This document shows positions 6,295-12,769 of a stretch of DNA of 12,769 nucleotides, piece by piece. Every line of letters starts with the position of its first letter. Position 1 is the stretch's first letter. The position numbers were made by a program, and so were the translations under genes. Under the pieces are notes generated by a model that saw only the letters and a program-made list of their open reading frames with translations, did not search any database and had not been told where the DNA came from. Source of the stretch: JABFRJ01 sp031365465 (GTDB lineage Bacteria > Pseudomonadota > Alphaproteobacteria > Rhizobiales > Hyphomicrobiaceae); NCBI GenBank assembly GCA_031365465.1, contig JANLYD010000450.1, positions 1-12,769 on the forward strand. The letters run 5' to 3'.

Positions 6295-8634
6295 TTACTT
6301 TGCCGCCCCAGCCCCGATCGCCCGCCACACCTTTTCCGGCGTCAACGGCATGTCGATGTGATCGACGCCGTACTCTTTCAACGCATCCAGCACCGCATTC
6401 ACGATGACGGGCGACGCGCCGCAACAGCCTGCTTCGCCTGCGCCCTTTGCGCCGAGCGGATTGCGCTTGGTCGGCGCGCCTTCGTAGAACTCGATCTTCA
6501 TGCGCGGCACATGGTCGGCACGCGGCAGCGCATAGTCGAGCAACGATGTCGTCAACGCCTGTCCGGTTTCCCGGTCGTAGACGATCTCCTCCAACAGCGC
6601 TTGCCCAAGCCCCTGCACGATGCCGCCCATCACTTGTCCATCGGCCAGCATGGGATTGATCACCGAGCCGAAGTCGTCCACCGCCCAGAAGCCGTCGACG
6701 CGAATGACGCCGGTCTCCGGGTCCACTTCCACTTCGCACGCGTGCGCGCCGTTCGGCACCGTGAACATTTCCCGCTCGAACAGGGCGGTGCTGTCCAAGG
6801 CGCCCGCGTTCATGCCCGAAGGCAAGCGGCTCTGATCGCCCGCCGCAGCGATCACGACATCGAGGGTGACCGATTGCCCGGTCTTGGTGTCGGTGAGCGT
6901 GCCCTTGTCGAACGTGATGTCATCGGCGCGTGAGTTGAGCAGATGCGCCGCGATCCCGCGCGCCTTCTCGATCACCATGTCGCAGACCTTCAGCACCGCC
7001 GACCCGCCGATCTCGATGCCGCGCGAGCCGCCGTGCCCGCCGCCGATCTTCGTTGCCGCGGTGTCGCCCTGCCGGAATCTGATGCGCATGATGTCGATGC
7101 CCAGCCGGTCGCTGGCAATTTGCGCCAGCGCGGTTTCATGCCCCATGCCTGTCGAGTGCGTACCGACCGCCACGGTGACGCCGCCGTCCGCCTGGAAACT
7201 CAGTTGCGCTTCCTCGTTCGGCGCACCGCCACTGCATTCGAGGTAAGGCGTCACTGCAAAGCCGCGCCGCAGTCCCTTCGAACGCGAGGCCGTGGCCCTC
7301 GTCTCGAAGCCCGCGCGATCGGCCATCGCCAGCACACGCTCCATGACGGCCGGGAAATTCCCGCAATCGATCGGCAATCCGATCGCCGTGGTGTAGGGCA
7401 TCTGCTCGGGCGTGATCAGATTGCGCCGCCTGAGGTCCACCGGATCCATGCCCAGCTTACGCGCCGCGAACTCGATGATCCGCTCGATGTGAAACACGGC
7501 TTCCGGCCGGCCCGCGCCGCGATAGGGATCGGTCTGCACGGTGTTTGTGAACACGGCGTGCGCCGAATAGAGCAGCGCCGGTATCGCATAGGGCCCGCCC
7601 TGCGTGCGCGCCGAGCCACCCGTCGGCGTGAAAGGACCCATGGTCCCGCAAGCGGCGCCAACATTGCCGACCGAGTGCACGTGCAGCGCCAGGAACTTGC
7701 CGTCGCCATCGACAGCCAACGCCACGTGGCTGTGCTGATCGCGCCCATGTGTATCAGTTAGAAAAGCTTCGGTGCGATCGGCGACCCACTTCACCGGCCG
7801 CCCTAGTTTCTGCGCCGCATAGAGCAGAACCAGCGGCTCGGAATAGACGCTGTTCTTGCCGCCGAAGCCGCCGCCGATATCCGGCGCGACGTGATGCAAT
7901 TTGTCTTTCGCAATCTTCAGCATCGAAGCCATCAGATCACGGTTGGCGTGGATGTTCTGCGACGAGTTCCACAACGTGTACTGTCCCGTCGCGGACTCAA
8001 AATCGGCAATCGCGCCGCGCGGCTCCATCGGCACTGCGGTCAGCCGGTTGTTCTCGAGGTCCAGCCGGACCACGTGAGCTGCCTTGGCGAATGCCGCTTC
8101 GACGTCGGCACGCTTGCCCTGCTCGAAATCGAGACACAGGTTCTGCGGCGCTTCCGGCCACAACTGCACCGCGCCTGCACCCATGGCGTCGGCCCGGTTC
8201 GTCACAGACGCAAGTGGCTCGTATTCGACCATCACGGCGTCGGCTGCGCGCCGCGCCTCGGCAGCACTCGACGCCACCACCATAGCCACCGGTTCGCCCA
8301 CATAGCGTGCCACCGGGTAGGCGAGGCAATGACGCGCCGGATCCTTGAACGGGGTCCCGTCGCGATTGACCTTCGACGGTGAGCGGCACGGCAACGGGCC
8401 GAAGCCCTGCGCCGCCCACTCCTCGCCCGTCACGATCGCTTGGACGCCTGGCATTGCGAGTGCTTCGCTCGTTTCCACAGAAACGATCTTTGCATGGGCA
8501 TGCGGCGTCCGCACGAACGCGGCGTACGTTTGGTTCGGCAGGTTCACGTCGTCGATATAGCGCCCTTGTCCCGTCAGAAAACGTTGATCCTCGACACGAA
8601 CCTGAGACTTACCGAAGCGGGCGGGCGCGTTCAT
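6295..8634 (-). CDS. Molybdopterin-binding large subunit, xanthine oxidase family, form II CoxL-like
   Basis: The 779-residue protein has the usual length for the family. The N-terminus (VRVEDQRFLTGQGRYIDDV) is typical of aerobic CO dehydrogenase-type large subunits. The molybdopterin-contact segment GGGFGGKN lies near residues 253-260. The active-site loop is PYRGAGR (370-376): this YRGAGR is the mark of form II CoxL-like proteins, while true CO dehydrogenases (form I) have AYxCSFR with a cysteine that binds copper. The catalytic glutamate is present in GAGEAG (E734). The enzyme should thus hydroxylate or oxidise an organic substrate, probably an aromatic, N-heterocyclic or aldehyde compound; which one cannot be read. 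The start codon overlaps the stop of the FAD-subunit gene in ATGA (8631-8634), so translation is coupled. No maturation genes (coxDEF, coxG, MoCo chaperone) lie in the window, so they must be elsewhere. Confidence 0.92.
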   Translation of the reverse strand: MNAPARFGKSQVRVEDQRFLTGQGRYIDDVNLPNQTYAAFVRTPHAHAKIVSVETSEALAMPGVQAIVTGEEWAAQGFGPLPCRSPSKVNRDGTPFKDPARHCLAYPVARYVGEPVAMVVASSAAEARRAADAVMVEYEPLASVTNRADAMGAGAVQLWPEAPQNLCLDFEQGKRADVEAAFAKAAHVVRLDLENNRLTAVPMEPRGAIADFESATGQYTLWNSSQNIHANRDLMASMLKIAKDKLHHVAPDIGGGFGGKNSVYSEPLVLLYAAQKLGRPVKWVADRTEAFLTDTHGRDQHSHVALAVDGDGKFLALHVHSVGNVGAACGTMGPFTPTGGSARTQGGPYAIPALLYSAHAVFTNTVQTDPYRGAGRPEAVFHIERIIEFAARKLGMDPVDLRRRNLITPEQMPYTTAIGLPIDCGNFPAVMERVLAMADRAGFETRATASRSKGLRRGFAVTPYLECSGGAPNEEAQLSFQADGGVTVAVGTHSTGMGHETALAQIASDRLGIDIMRIRFRQGDTAATKIGGGHGGSRGIEIGGSAVLKVCDMVIEKARGIAAHLLNSRADDITFDKGTLTDTKTGQSVTLDVVIAAAGDQSRLPSGMNAGALDSTALFEREMFTVPNGAHACEVEVDPETGVIRVDGFWAVDDFGSVINPMLADGQVMGGIVQGLGQALLEEIVYDRETGQALTTSLLDYALPRADHVPRMKIEFYEGAPTKRNPLGAKGAGEAGCCGASPVIVNAVLDALKEYGVDHIDMPLTPEKVWRAIGAGAAK

Positions 8635-9440
8635 GAGCGGTGTCCGATGAGTGCGAGAACTACGGCGCGCTTGGCCAGCACGCGAACGAGGTGCGCGCGA
8701 TAGGCGGCGCTGCCATGCCGGTCGGAATTCAGATCGCTCTCGGGCACGGCCACGCCGTCGACCGCCTCCGGCACGAACGCCTTTGCCAGCGCGCTTTCCA
8801 TCGCCGGGAGGCGGAACACGCAGGCGCCGGCCCCGGTGACGGCCACCCGCACGCCGCTGTTGCCTTGGCTGACCATCACACCGACCAGCGCATAGCGCGA
8901 CGCCGGATGCGGAAACTTCACGTAGCCTGCCCGTTTCGGCACCGGAAACTCGACGCGCGTGATCAATTCGCCCGGCTGCAATGCCGTCGTAAACAGCCCC
9001 TGAAAAAAATCGTCGGCCGAAATCGTCCTTTCGTCGGTCACGACCGTGCCATTCAGCCCCAGCACCGCAGCCGGATAGTCGGCTGCCGGATCGTTGTTGG
9101 CGAGGCTGCCGCCGATCGTGCCGCGATTGCGTACGTGTGGGTCGCCGATGCCGCCGGCCAGCACGCCTAGCGCGGGCAACGTCGACTTGATTCCCGTGTG
9201 GGCCGCCACATCCGCGTGCCGGGTCATTGCGCCGATCTGGATCTGCTGACCGGCAATCGTGATGCCGGTCAGTTCGGAGAGCCGTGCCAGTGAAATTACA
9301 TCCGAGGGCGCAGCCAAACCTTGCTTGATCACCGGCAGCAGCGTTTGCCCGCCCGCCAGATATCGCCCCTCGCTTGCTTTGCTGAAATGTTCGGCTGCAT
9401 CCTGCAGCGACGACGCGCGCGTGAAATTGAACTCGCTCAT
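8631..9440 (-). CDS. FAD-binding medium subunit of the molybdenum hydroxylase (CoxM-like)
   Basis: This 269-residue subunit carries the two FAD-binding signatures of the CoxM / xanthine dehydrogenase FAD-domain family: AGGQT (residues 29-33) and TIGGSLANNDPAADYP (from 108). It passes electrons from the 2Fe-2S subunit to an acceptor such as a quinone or another carrier. The ATG at 9440 is chosen because it follows the TGA of the small-subunit gene by one base (TGAGATG) and the family sequence begins there (MSEFNFTRASSLQDA). A longer in-frame start at 9533 would lie wholly inside the small-subunit gene. The 3' end overlaps the large-subunit start by 4 bp. The protein is slightly shorter than the Oligotropha CoxM but shows no missing motif. 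The gene order 2Fe-2S, FAD, Mo differs from the M-S-L order of classical form I cox clusters. Confidence 0.92.
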   Translation of the reverse strand: MSEFNFTRASSLQDAAEHFSKASEGRYLAGGQTLLPVIKQGLAAPSDVISLARLSELTGITIAGQQIQIGAMTRHADVAAHTGIKSTLPALGVLAGGIGDPHVRNRGTIGGSLANNDPAADYPAAVLGLNGTVVTDERTISADDFFQGLFTTALQPGELITRVEFPVPKRAGYVKFPHPASRYALVGVMVSQGNSGVRVAVTGAGACVFRLPAMESALAKAFVPEAVDGVAVPESDLNSDRHGSAAYRAHLVRVLAKRAVVLALIGHRS

Positions 9441-9441
9441 C

Positions 9442-9930
9442 TCAAGCGCCCTTCGCAGTTTTGGCGGCGCCCAGCACGGCATCGACAATGTTTTGATAGC
9501 CCGTGCAGCGGCAGAGGTTGCCCTCCAGGCCATGGCGCACTTGCGTTTCCGTCGGGTTCGGCGTGTGCGCCAACAGCGCCACCGAGGCCATCACCATGCC
9601 CGGCGTGCAGAACCCGCACTGCAGCGCATGGTGTGTGCGAAACGCTTCTTGAACCGGATGCAGCGTGCCGTCCGCCTTGGCGATGCCTTCGATGGTCGTC
9701 ACCTCGCAGCCGTCCGCTTCCAATGCCAGCATCGTGCAACTCTTGATCGATCGCCCATCGACGATCACCGTGCACGCTCCGCACTGGCTCGTGTCGCATC
9801 CGATGTGCGTGCCCGTCAGGTGCAGCGTGTCGCGCAGAAAACCCGATAGCAGATCATGGGGCGCGCAGGCGCTGTGAACGGATTTGCCGTTCACCGTCAT
9901 GGTCAAGTCAGTGGTGGTCAACTCACTCAT
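9442..9930 (-). CDS. 2Fe-2S small subunit of the molybdenum hydroxylase (CoxS-like)
   Basis: The 162-residue protein binds two 2Fe-2S clusters. The N-terminal, plant-ferredoxin-like cluster uses C45, C50, C53 and C65 (GCDTSQCGACTVIVDG, then a later cysteine). The C-terminal cluster, proximal to molybdopterin, uses C105, C108, C140 and C142 (CGFCTPGM and CRCTGY). All eight ligands are present, and the length matches CoxS-type subunits. It is the first gene of the operon and transfers electrons from the molybdenum centre to FAD. The ATG at 9930 fits the family start, but the Shine-Dalgarno is poor; the sequence directly before it is a 10-bp direct repeat. The next gene starts one base after its stop. 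No signal peptide is visible, so the complex is expected to be cytoplasmic. Confidence 0.94.
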   Translation of the reverse strand: MSELTTTDLTMTVNGKSVHSACAPHDLLSGFLRDTLHLTGTHIGCDTSQCGACTVIVDGRSIKSCTMLALEADGCEVTTIEGIAKADGTLHPVQEAFRTHHALQCGFCTPGMVMASVALLAHTPNPTETQVRHGLEGNLCRCTGYQNIVDAVLGAAKTAKGA

Positions 9931-9931
9931 G

Positions 9932-9955
9932 TCTCGGGTCCATTATCTCGGGTCC
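9932..9955. repeat. Tandem 10-bp direct repeat just upstream of the hydroxylase operon
   Basis: TCTCGGGTCC occurs at 9932-9941 and again at 9946-9955, a 14-bp period, ending one base from the coxS-like start codon. On the transcribed strand this reads GGACCCGAGA TAAT GGACCCGAGA C ATG. The spacer forms GATAAT, resembling a -10 box, though no good -35 lies at the right distance. It could be a pair of operator half-sites or a small duplication in the leader. Confidence 0.5.
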
Positions 9956-10004
9956 GCCTGTCGATCACGGCGACATCGTCGCGGTGCTTGCCCGCATAGC
10001 ATCT

Positions 10005-10017
10005 CGTTCGGCGAACG
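10005..10017. repeat. Small inverted repeat upstream of the hydroxylase operon
   Basis: CGTTCG (10005-10010) and CGAACG (10012-10017) form a perfect inverted repeat around one base, 75 bp before the coxS-like start. Its position in the only 145-bp non-coding gap of this region fits a regulator-binding site. Short palindromes also occur by chance in GC-rich DNA. Confidence 0.3.
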
Positions 10018-10075
10018 CAACCCATCGCAGCAAGCGACCGCGTACAGACACGAGTTCAAAATGCTCGAACAGGTC

Positions 10076-11017
10076 TCACGCCAGCGCTACGCTCAAGGCC
10101 GCCGCTGACTCCGCCACCGCGACGTTGGCGTCGCCCACCATCTTGCCCATCGTGATGAAGCCGTGAATCTGGCCCGGGTAGTGCTTGCGCGTTACGCTCG
10201 CGCCCGCGCTTTCCAGCTTGTCGGCGTAATCCAGGCCCTCGTCGCGCAACACGTCGTAGCCGGCCGTGATCACATGGGCCGGCGGCAGGTTGATCAAGCT
10301 GCCCGCGACCAGCGGCGACGCGCGCCAATCGGCCGTGCCGTCTTTCCCGTCCAAATAATGGGTCCAGAACCAGTCCATCACCGGTTTCGTGAGCGGCAGC
10401 ACGTCGGCGTTTTCGGTGTGGCTGACCTGCGTTTGCGACGCGTCGGTCGCCGGATAGATCAGCAACTGATGCTTGATCGCCGGACCGTTCGCGTCGCGCG
10501 CCATCAGAGCCACCACGGCGGCCAGATTGCCGCCAGCACTGTCTCCGCCGACAGCCAGCCTCGACGTGTCGAGCACGAGTTCCGCACCATGCTCGGCAAC
10601 CCATTTCGTCGCCGCGAACGAATCCTCGACCGCTGCCGGAAAGCGATGCTCCGGCGCCAGCCGATAATCGACGGCGATTACGGCCGCGCCCGAACCGTTC
10701 GCCAGTTCCCGGCACAACGTGTCGTGGGTTTCGAGGTCACCGATCACCCAGCCGCCACCGTGATAAAACACCAGCACCGGCAGCTTCGTCGTCGCGGCAG
10801 CCGACGCCGGGCGATAATAGCGCAGCGGAATTGCACCTGCGGGTCCGGGACAGGTGAGATCGCGCACCGAACTGACAACGGGCGGATCGGGCTGGAAAAC
10901 GGCGCGGGCGGCCTTCATGGCTTCGCGCGCTTCGGGCGGGCTCAGCGTTTGCAACGGCGGGCGCCCCGCCAAGCGGTAGAGGTCATGCACACGCACGCAA
11001 TCAGGATCGAGCGCCAT
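10076..11017 (-). CDS. Alpha/beta-hydrolase, hormone-sensitive-lipase type (carboxylesterase)
   Basis: The 313-residue protein has the complete HSL-family set: oxyanion-hole motif HGGGW (86-90), nucleophile elbow GDSAGG with S160, catalytic aspartate D255 in GYDVLRDEG, and catalytic histidine H285 in HGF. Length is typical of cytoplasmic Aes-like esterases, which hydrolyse short-chain acyl or aryl esters; no signal peptide is seen. The ATG at 11017 is supported by AAGG 7 nt upstream and a strong promoter ending about 40 bp upstream. The gene is on the same strand as the molybdenum hydroxylase operon, 145 nt ahead of it, with no clear terminator between, so read-through into the operon is possible. 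A joint role (ester cleavage, then ring or aldehyde oxidation) is speculation. The natural substrate is not known. Confidence 0.9.
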   Translation of the reverse strand: MALDPDCVRVHDLYRLAGRPPLQTLSPPEAREAMKAARAVFQPDPPVVSSVRDLTCPGPAGAIPLRYYRPASAAATTKLPVLVFYHGGGWVIGDLETHDTLCRELANGSGAAVIAVDYRLAPEHRFPAAVEDSFAATKWVAEHGAELVLDTSRLAVGGDSAGGNLAAVVALMARDANGPAIKHQLLIYPATDASQTQVSHTENADVLPLTKPVMDWFWTHYLDGKDGTADWRASPLVAGSLINLPPAHVITAGYDVLRDEGLDYADKLESAGASVTRKHYPGQIHGFITMGKMVGDANVAVAESAAALSVALA

Positions 11018-11056
11018 CGAAAAGCCTTTGCCAAGAGAACTGGAGAGCTAGTGCAG

Positions 11057-11085
11057 ATTAGATTGGCGCCGCCGAACGTTGTCAA
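11057..11085 (-). promoter_or_regulatory. Near-consensus sigma-70 promoter of the esterase gene
   Basis: On the minus strand a perfect -35 TTGACA (11085-11080) is separated by exactly 17 bp from TCTAAT (11062-11057), five of six bases of the -10 consensus. Transcription would begin near 11050, giving a leader of about 33 nt to the ATG at 11017. It sits in the 146-bp gap (11018-11163) after the DUF1178 gene. Confidence 0.65.
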
Positions 11086-11163
11086 ATCGCGAAGCGCCGC
11101 TAGCGAAACCGCCCCTACGCCGTCTTGCGCAGCGGCGGGGTGCCCGCACGACGCGAGCAACGC

Positions 11164-11658
11164 TCAATTCCGATCTTCGGGCAGCACCGGCAGTGGCAGA
11201 AAATCGATGCCTTCTTCGTGCAGCGCCTTCACGTCGTCGACGCTGGCTTCGCCGTAGATGCCGCGTGCAGGCGCTTCGTCGTAATGAATCTTGCGCGCGT
11301 CCTCGGCGAATTTCGGCCCCACGTACTCTGCCTTTGCTTCGACCTCACGCCTGATTTTTCGCAGCATATCGGCGACCTCGCGGGGGATTGTCACGCCCGC
11401 CGCCGCCACCGCTGGCACGGCCTCTGCCGCCGGTGCTGCCTCTGAACCAACGTCGACAACGGCGCGCGATGATCGGGCACCTTTCGTCCGCGTCGATGGC
11501 GAAACGTTGGGCGCCATGAGCGCCTTCGTCACCTTCGTCGACCCGCAGTCGGGGCACGTCACCAACCCACGCTTCGTCTGTGTGTCGAACGCAGCGCTGT
11601 TCTGAAACCACGCCTCGAAGCCGTGACCCTGCTTGCACTGGACCGAATATTTGATCAT
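11164..11658 (-). CDS. DUF1178 family protein, putative zinc ribbon
   Basis: The 164-residue protein matches DUF1178 (family of unknown function, common in alpha- and betaproteobacteria). The N-terminus MIKYSVQCKQGHGFEAWFQ contains C8 and H12, and CPDCGS supplies C35 and C38; together these could bind one zinc ion. The conserved STKVTKALMAPNV follows. Residues about 55-95 are rich in Ala, Ser, Arg and Val and look like a variable linker. The C-terminal segment has DMLRKIRREVEAKAEYVGPKFAEDARKIHYDEAPARGIYGEAS, the second conserved block of the family. The ATG overlaps the TGA of the upstream amidase gene by 4 bp (11655-11658), so the two are translationally coupled. I cannot assign a function; a nucleic-acid or protein-binding adaptor is possible. 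Confidence 0.92.
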   Translation of the reverse strand: MIKYSVQCKQGHGFEAWFQNSAAFDTQTKRGLVTCPDCGSTKVTKALMAPNVSPSTRTKGARSSRAVVDVGSEAAPAAEAVPAVAAAGVTIPREVADMLRKIRREVEAKAEYVGPKFAEDARKIHYDEAPARGIYGEASVDDVKALHEEGIDFLPLPVLPEDRN

Positions 11659-12536
11659 GACGCTGTCTCGTGCGCACGACTTGGCAACGCCGCCGTCTGC
11701 ACGCTGAATTTTCGATCGTGCAAAAGGGATGGCACCTGCGTCCGCGCTTCGATGACTTTGCCGAGGTCGATCTCGGCGAACATGACACCTGGCTCATTGC
11801 CAGCTTCGGCGACCACTTCGCCCCAGGGTGCGACGACCACGCTGTGCCCGTAAGTCTCGCGGCCATTTTCGTGCTTGCCCGCCTGCGCTGCGGCAATCAC
11901 ATAACACCCGTTTTCGATGGCCCGCGCCCGCATCAGGGTGAGCCAATGCGCCTCGCCGGTCGGTTTTGTGAAGGCTGCGGGAATCGCCAACACCTGAGCG
12001 CCCGCTTGCGCCAATGCGCGATACAAACCTGGAAAGCGCAGATCGTAACAGATGGTCATCCCGAGCTTGACGTGGACACTGTCGCTGATCGCGACATCCG
12101 CCAGAACGGCCTCCGATCCAGGCCGGAACATTTTGCTTTCGCGATACGTCTCGCCGTTCGGTAACGCCACGTCGAACATGTGAATCTTATCGTATTTGGC
12201 CGCGATCGCGCCGGTGGGACCGATCAGAAAGGCCCGGTTCGCCATCTGCCCGTTATCGACGGCGACGGCCATCGACCCGATATGGAGCCAGATTTTGAGC
12301 TCGCGCGCCACCGTTTGAAAGTGCGCCAGCGAGGGGTTGCCCGCTTCTGGCCGCGTCTCGATCATCTGCTTTGCGCGGTCACGCTCCATTTGTGTGGTGA
12401 CCTCGGGTGTCTGCACATACTGCGCGCCGCCAGCCGCAGCTTCCCGGATGAGGGCCGTTGCATCGCGCACGTTGGCCTCGATGGTGCGGCCGCTGCGCAT
12501 CTGCACCAGCCCGGCGCGAAAGATCTGCGATGTCAT
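11655..12536 (-). CDS. Carbon-nitrogen hydrolase (Nit subfamily), probable deaminated glutathione amidase
   Basis: The 293-residue protein has the nitrilase-superfamily triad: E45 (TPEVTTQ), K117 (KYDKIHMFDV) and C163 (GMTICYDLRFPGLYR). The CYDLRFP signature and about 270-290-residue length place it with Nit1/Nit2-type amidases rather than true nitrilases. Nit1-type enzymes (E. coli YbeM, yeast Nit1) hydrolyse deaminated glutathione, while Nit2 is an omega-amidase for 2-oxoglutaramate. The glutaredoxin gene immediately upstream favours the glutathione-repair role, but this is inference from context. The ATG at 12536 follows GGAG by 6 nt; an in-frame TTG at 12548 would add four residues but lies before that site. 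It starts 14 nt after the glutaredoxin stop and overlaps the DUF1178 start by 4 bp, so the three genes form one operon. Confidence 0.9.
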   Translation of the reverse strand: MTSQIFRAGLVQMRSGRTIEANVRDATALIREAAAGGAQYVQTPEVTTQMERDRAKQMIETRPEAGNPSLAHFQTVARELKIWLHIGSMAVAVDNGQMANRAFLIGPTGAIAAKYDKIHMFDVALPNGETYRESKMFRPGSEAVLADVAISDSVHVKLGMTICYDLRFPGLYRALAQAGAQVLAIPAAFTKPTGEAHWLTLMRARAIENGCYVIAAAQAGKHENGRETYGHSVVVAPWGEVVAEAGNEPGVMFAEIDLGKVIEARTQVPSLLHDRKFSVQTAALPSRAHETAS

Positions 12537-12542
12537 GGCGGT

Positions 12543-12546
12543 CTCC
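12543..12546 (-). promoter_or_regulatory. Ribosome binding site of the amidase gene
   Basis: GGAG on the minus strand is 6 nt before the ATG at 12536. It supports this start over the in-frame TTG at 12548. Confidence 0.6.
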
Positions 12547-12550
12547 AAAC

Positions 12551-12769
12551 TTAAATTGCGAGCAGGGCGTCGAGTTGGCCGCGTCGCTCCAATGCGTGCA
12601 GATCGTCGCTGCCGCCCACGTGAGTGTCACCGATCCATATCTGCGGCACCGATGTGCGGCCACCAGACTTGGTCACCAGCGCGTCGCGCAGCGCCCAATC
12701 GCGGCTTACATCTATTTCCTCGAAAGCCACGCCTTTGGCCGTCAACAATCGTTTAGCCATCGCGCAATA
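12551..12769 (-). CDS. grxC: Glutaredoxin 3, 5' end outside the window
   Basis: The frame is open to the window edge, and the first visible residues are Y-C-A-M-A-K-R-L-L, the second half of the CPYC redox motif (second cysteine) and the following helix. The remaining 72 residues include the cis-proline turn TSVPQIWIG and the glutathione-binding GGSDDLHAL near the end. These are the marks of class I bacterial glutaredoxin 3, which is about 85 residues long, so only some 13 N-terminal residues are missing. The protein reduces disulfides and protein-glutathione mixed disulfides using glutathione. The ATG at 12760 codes for the Met inside the motif and is not the real start. It is upstream in an operon with the amidase (14-nt gap) and DUF1178 genes; this gene row is familiar in alphaproteobacteria. 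Confidence 0.92.
   Translation of the reverse strand, partial: YCAMAKRLLTAKGVAFEEIDVSRDWALRDALVTKSGGRTSVPQIWIGDTHVGGSDDLHALERRGQLDALLAI

Noticed and set aside
9441..9533. Longer start for the FAD-subunit gene at 9533.
   Set aside because: The added 31 residues lie inside the 2Fe-2S gene and are not family-like; the ATG at 9440 directly follows the upstream stop.
6295..9930. Calling the operon coxSML for aerobic carbon monoxide dehydrogenase.
   Set aside because: The large subunit has PYRGAGR instead of AYxCSFR and so lacks the cysteine that binds copper in CO dehydrogenase.
1..12769. Signs of a mobile island around the chromate genes (insertion sequences, transposase, tRNA junctions, terminal repeats).
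   Set aside because: None was seen by eye; neighbouring genes look like ordinary chromosomal genes of similar composition, although end points outside the window cannot be excluded.

Overview
The window looks like chromosomal DNA from a GC-rich alphaproteobacterium, most likely a Hyphomicrobiales (Bradyrhizobium/Xanthobacteraceae-like) soil or water organism. The main clues are the glutaredoxin / carbon-nitrogen hydrolase / DUF1178 gene row, the rhodanese-type ChrB, the CoxSML-type molybdenum hydroxylase and the codon use. The assignment is an inference from gene content; no rRNA or tRNA gene is present. I saw no insertion sequence, CRISPR array, phage gene or tRNA-linked integration signal. 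The DNA is densely coding: the longest stretch without a gene is about 266 bp (1815-2080).

Layout. (1) 2-592, plus strand: 3' part of an M20-family metallo-carboxypeptidase that begins before the window. It converges on (2) a minus-strand saccharopine-dehydrogenase-like NAD(P)-binding protein (639-1814), with a perfect hairpin between the two stops. (3) 2081-4333, plus strand: a chromate-resistance unit made of a rhodanese-ChrB fusion and the chromate efflux transporter ChrA. A plausible sigma-70 promoter precedes it, and two stable stem-loops lie between the genes. (4) 4435-4872, plus strand: a MAPEG-family membrane protein. (5) 5008-6282, plus strand: a patatin-like phospholipase with a Tat-type lipoprotein signal. 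(6) 6295-9930, minus strand: a tightly coupled three-gene operon for a molybdenum hydroxylase of the xanthine oxidase family, in the order 2Fe-2S subunit, FAD subunit, molybdopterin subunit. The large subunit carries the YRGAGR signature of form II CoxL-like proteins, so it should not be called a CO dehydrogenase. (7) 10076-11017, minus strand: an HSL-type alpha/beta-hydrolase with a near-consensus sigma-70 promoter. (8) 11164-12769, minus strand: an operon of glutaredoxin 3 (5' end outside the window), a nitrilase-superfamily amidase and a DUF1178 putative zinc-ribbon protein.

How the genes may work together. ChrB and ChrA form a chromate sensing/handling and export module. The CoxSML-like complex should hydroxylate or oxidise an unknown organic substrate using a molybdenum cofactor, 2Fe-2S clusters and FAD; the neighbouring esterase could supply such a substrate, but this is speculation. 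The glutaredoxin-amidase pair suggests glutathione repair (deaminated glutathione amidase), and the MAPEG protein may add a second, weaker glutathione link. No wholly new system is evident. The most interesting points are the rhodanese-ChrB architecture with its structured intercistronic RNA, the form II hydroxylase of unknown substrate, and the glutaredoxin-linked amidase with its DUF1178 partner.
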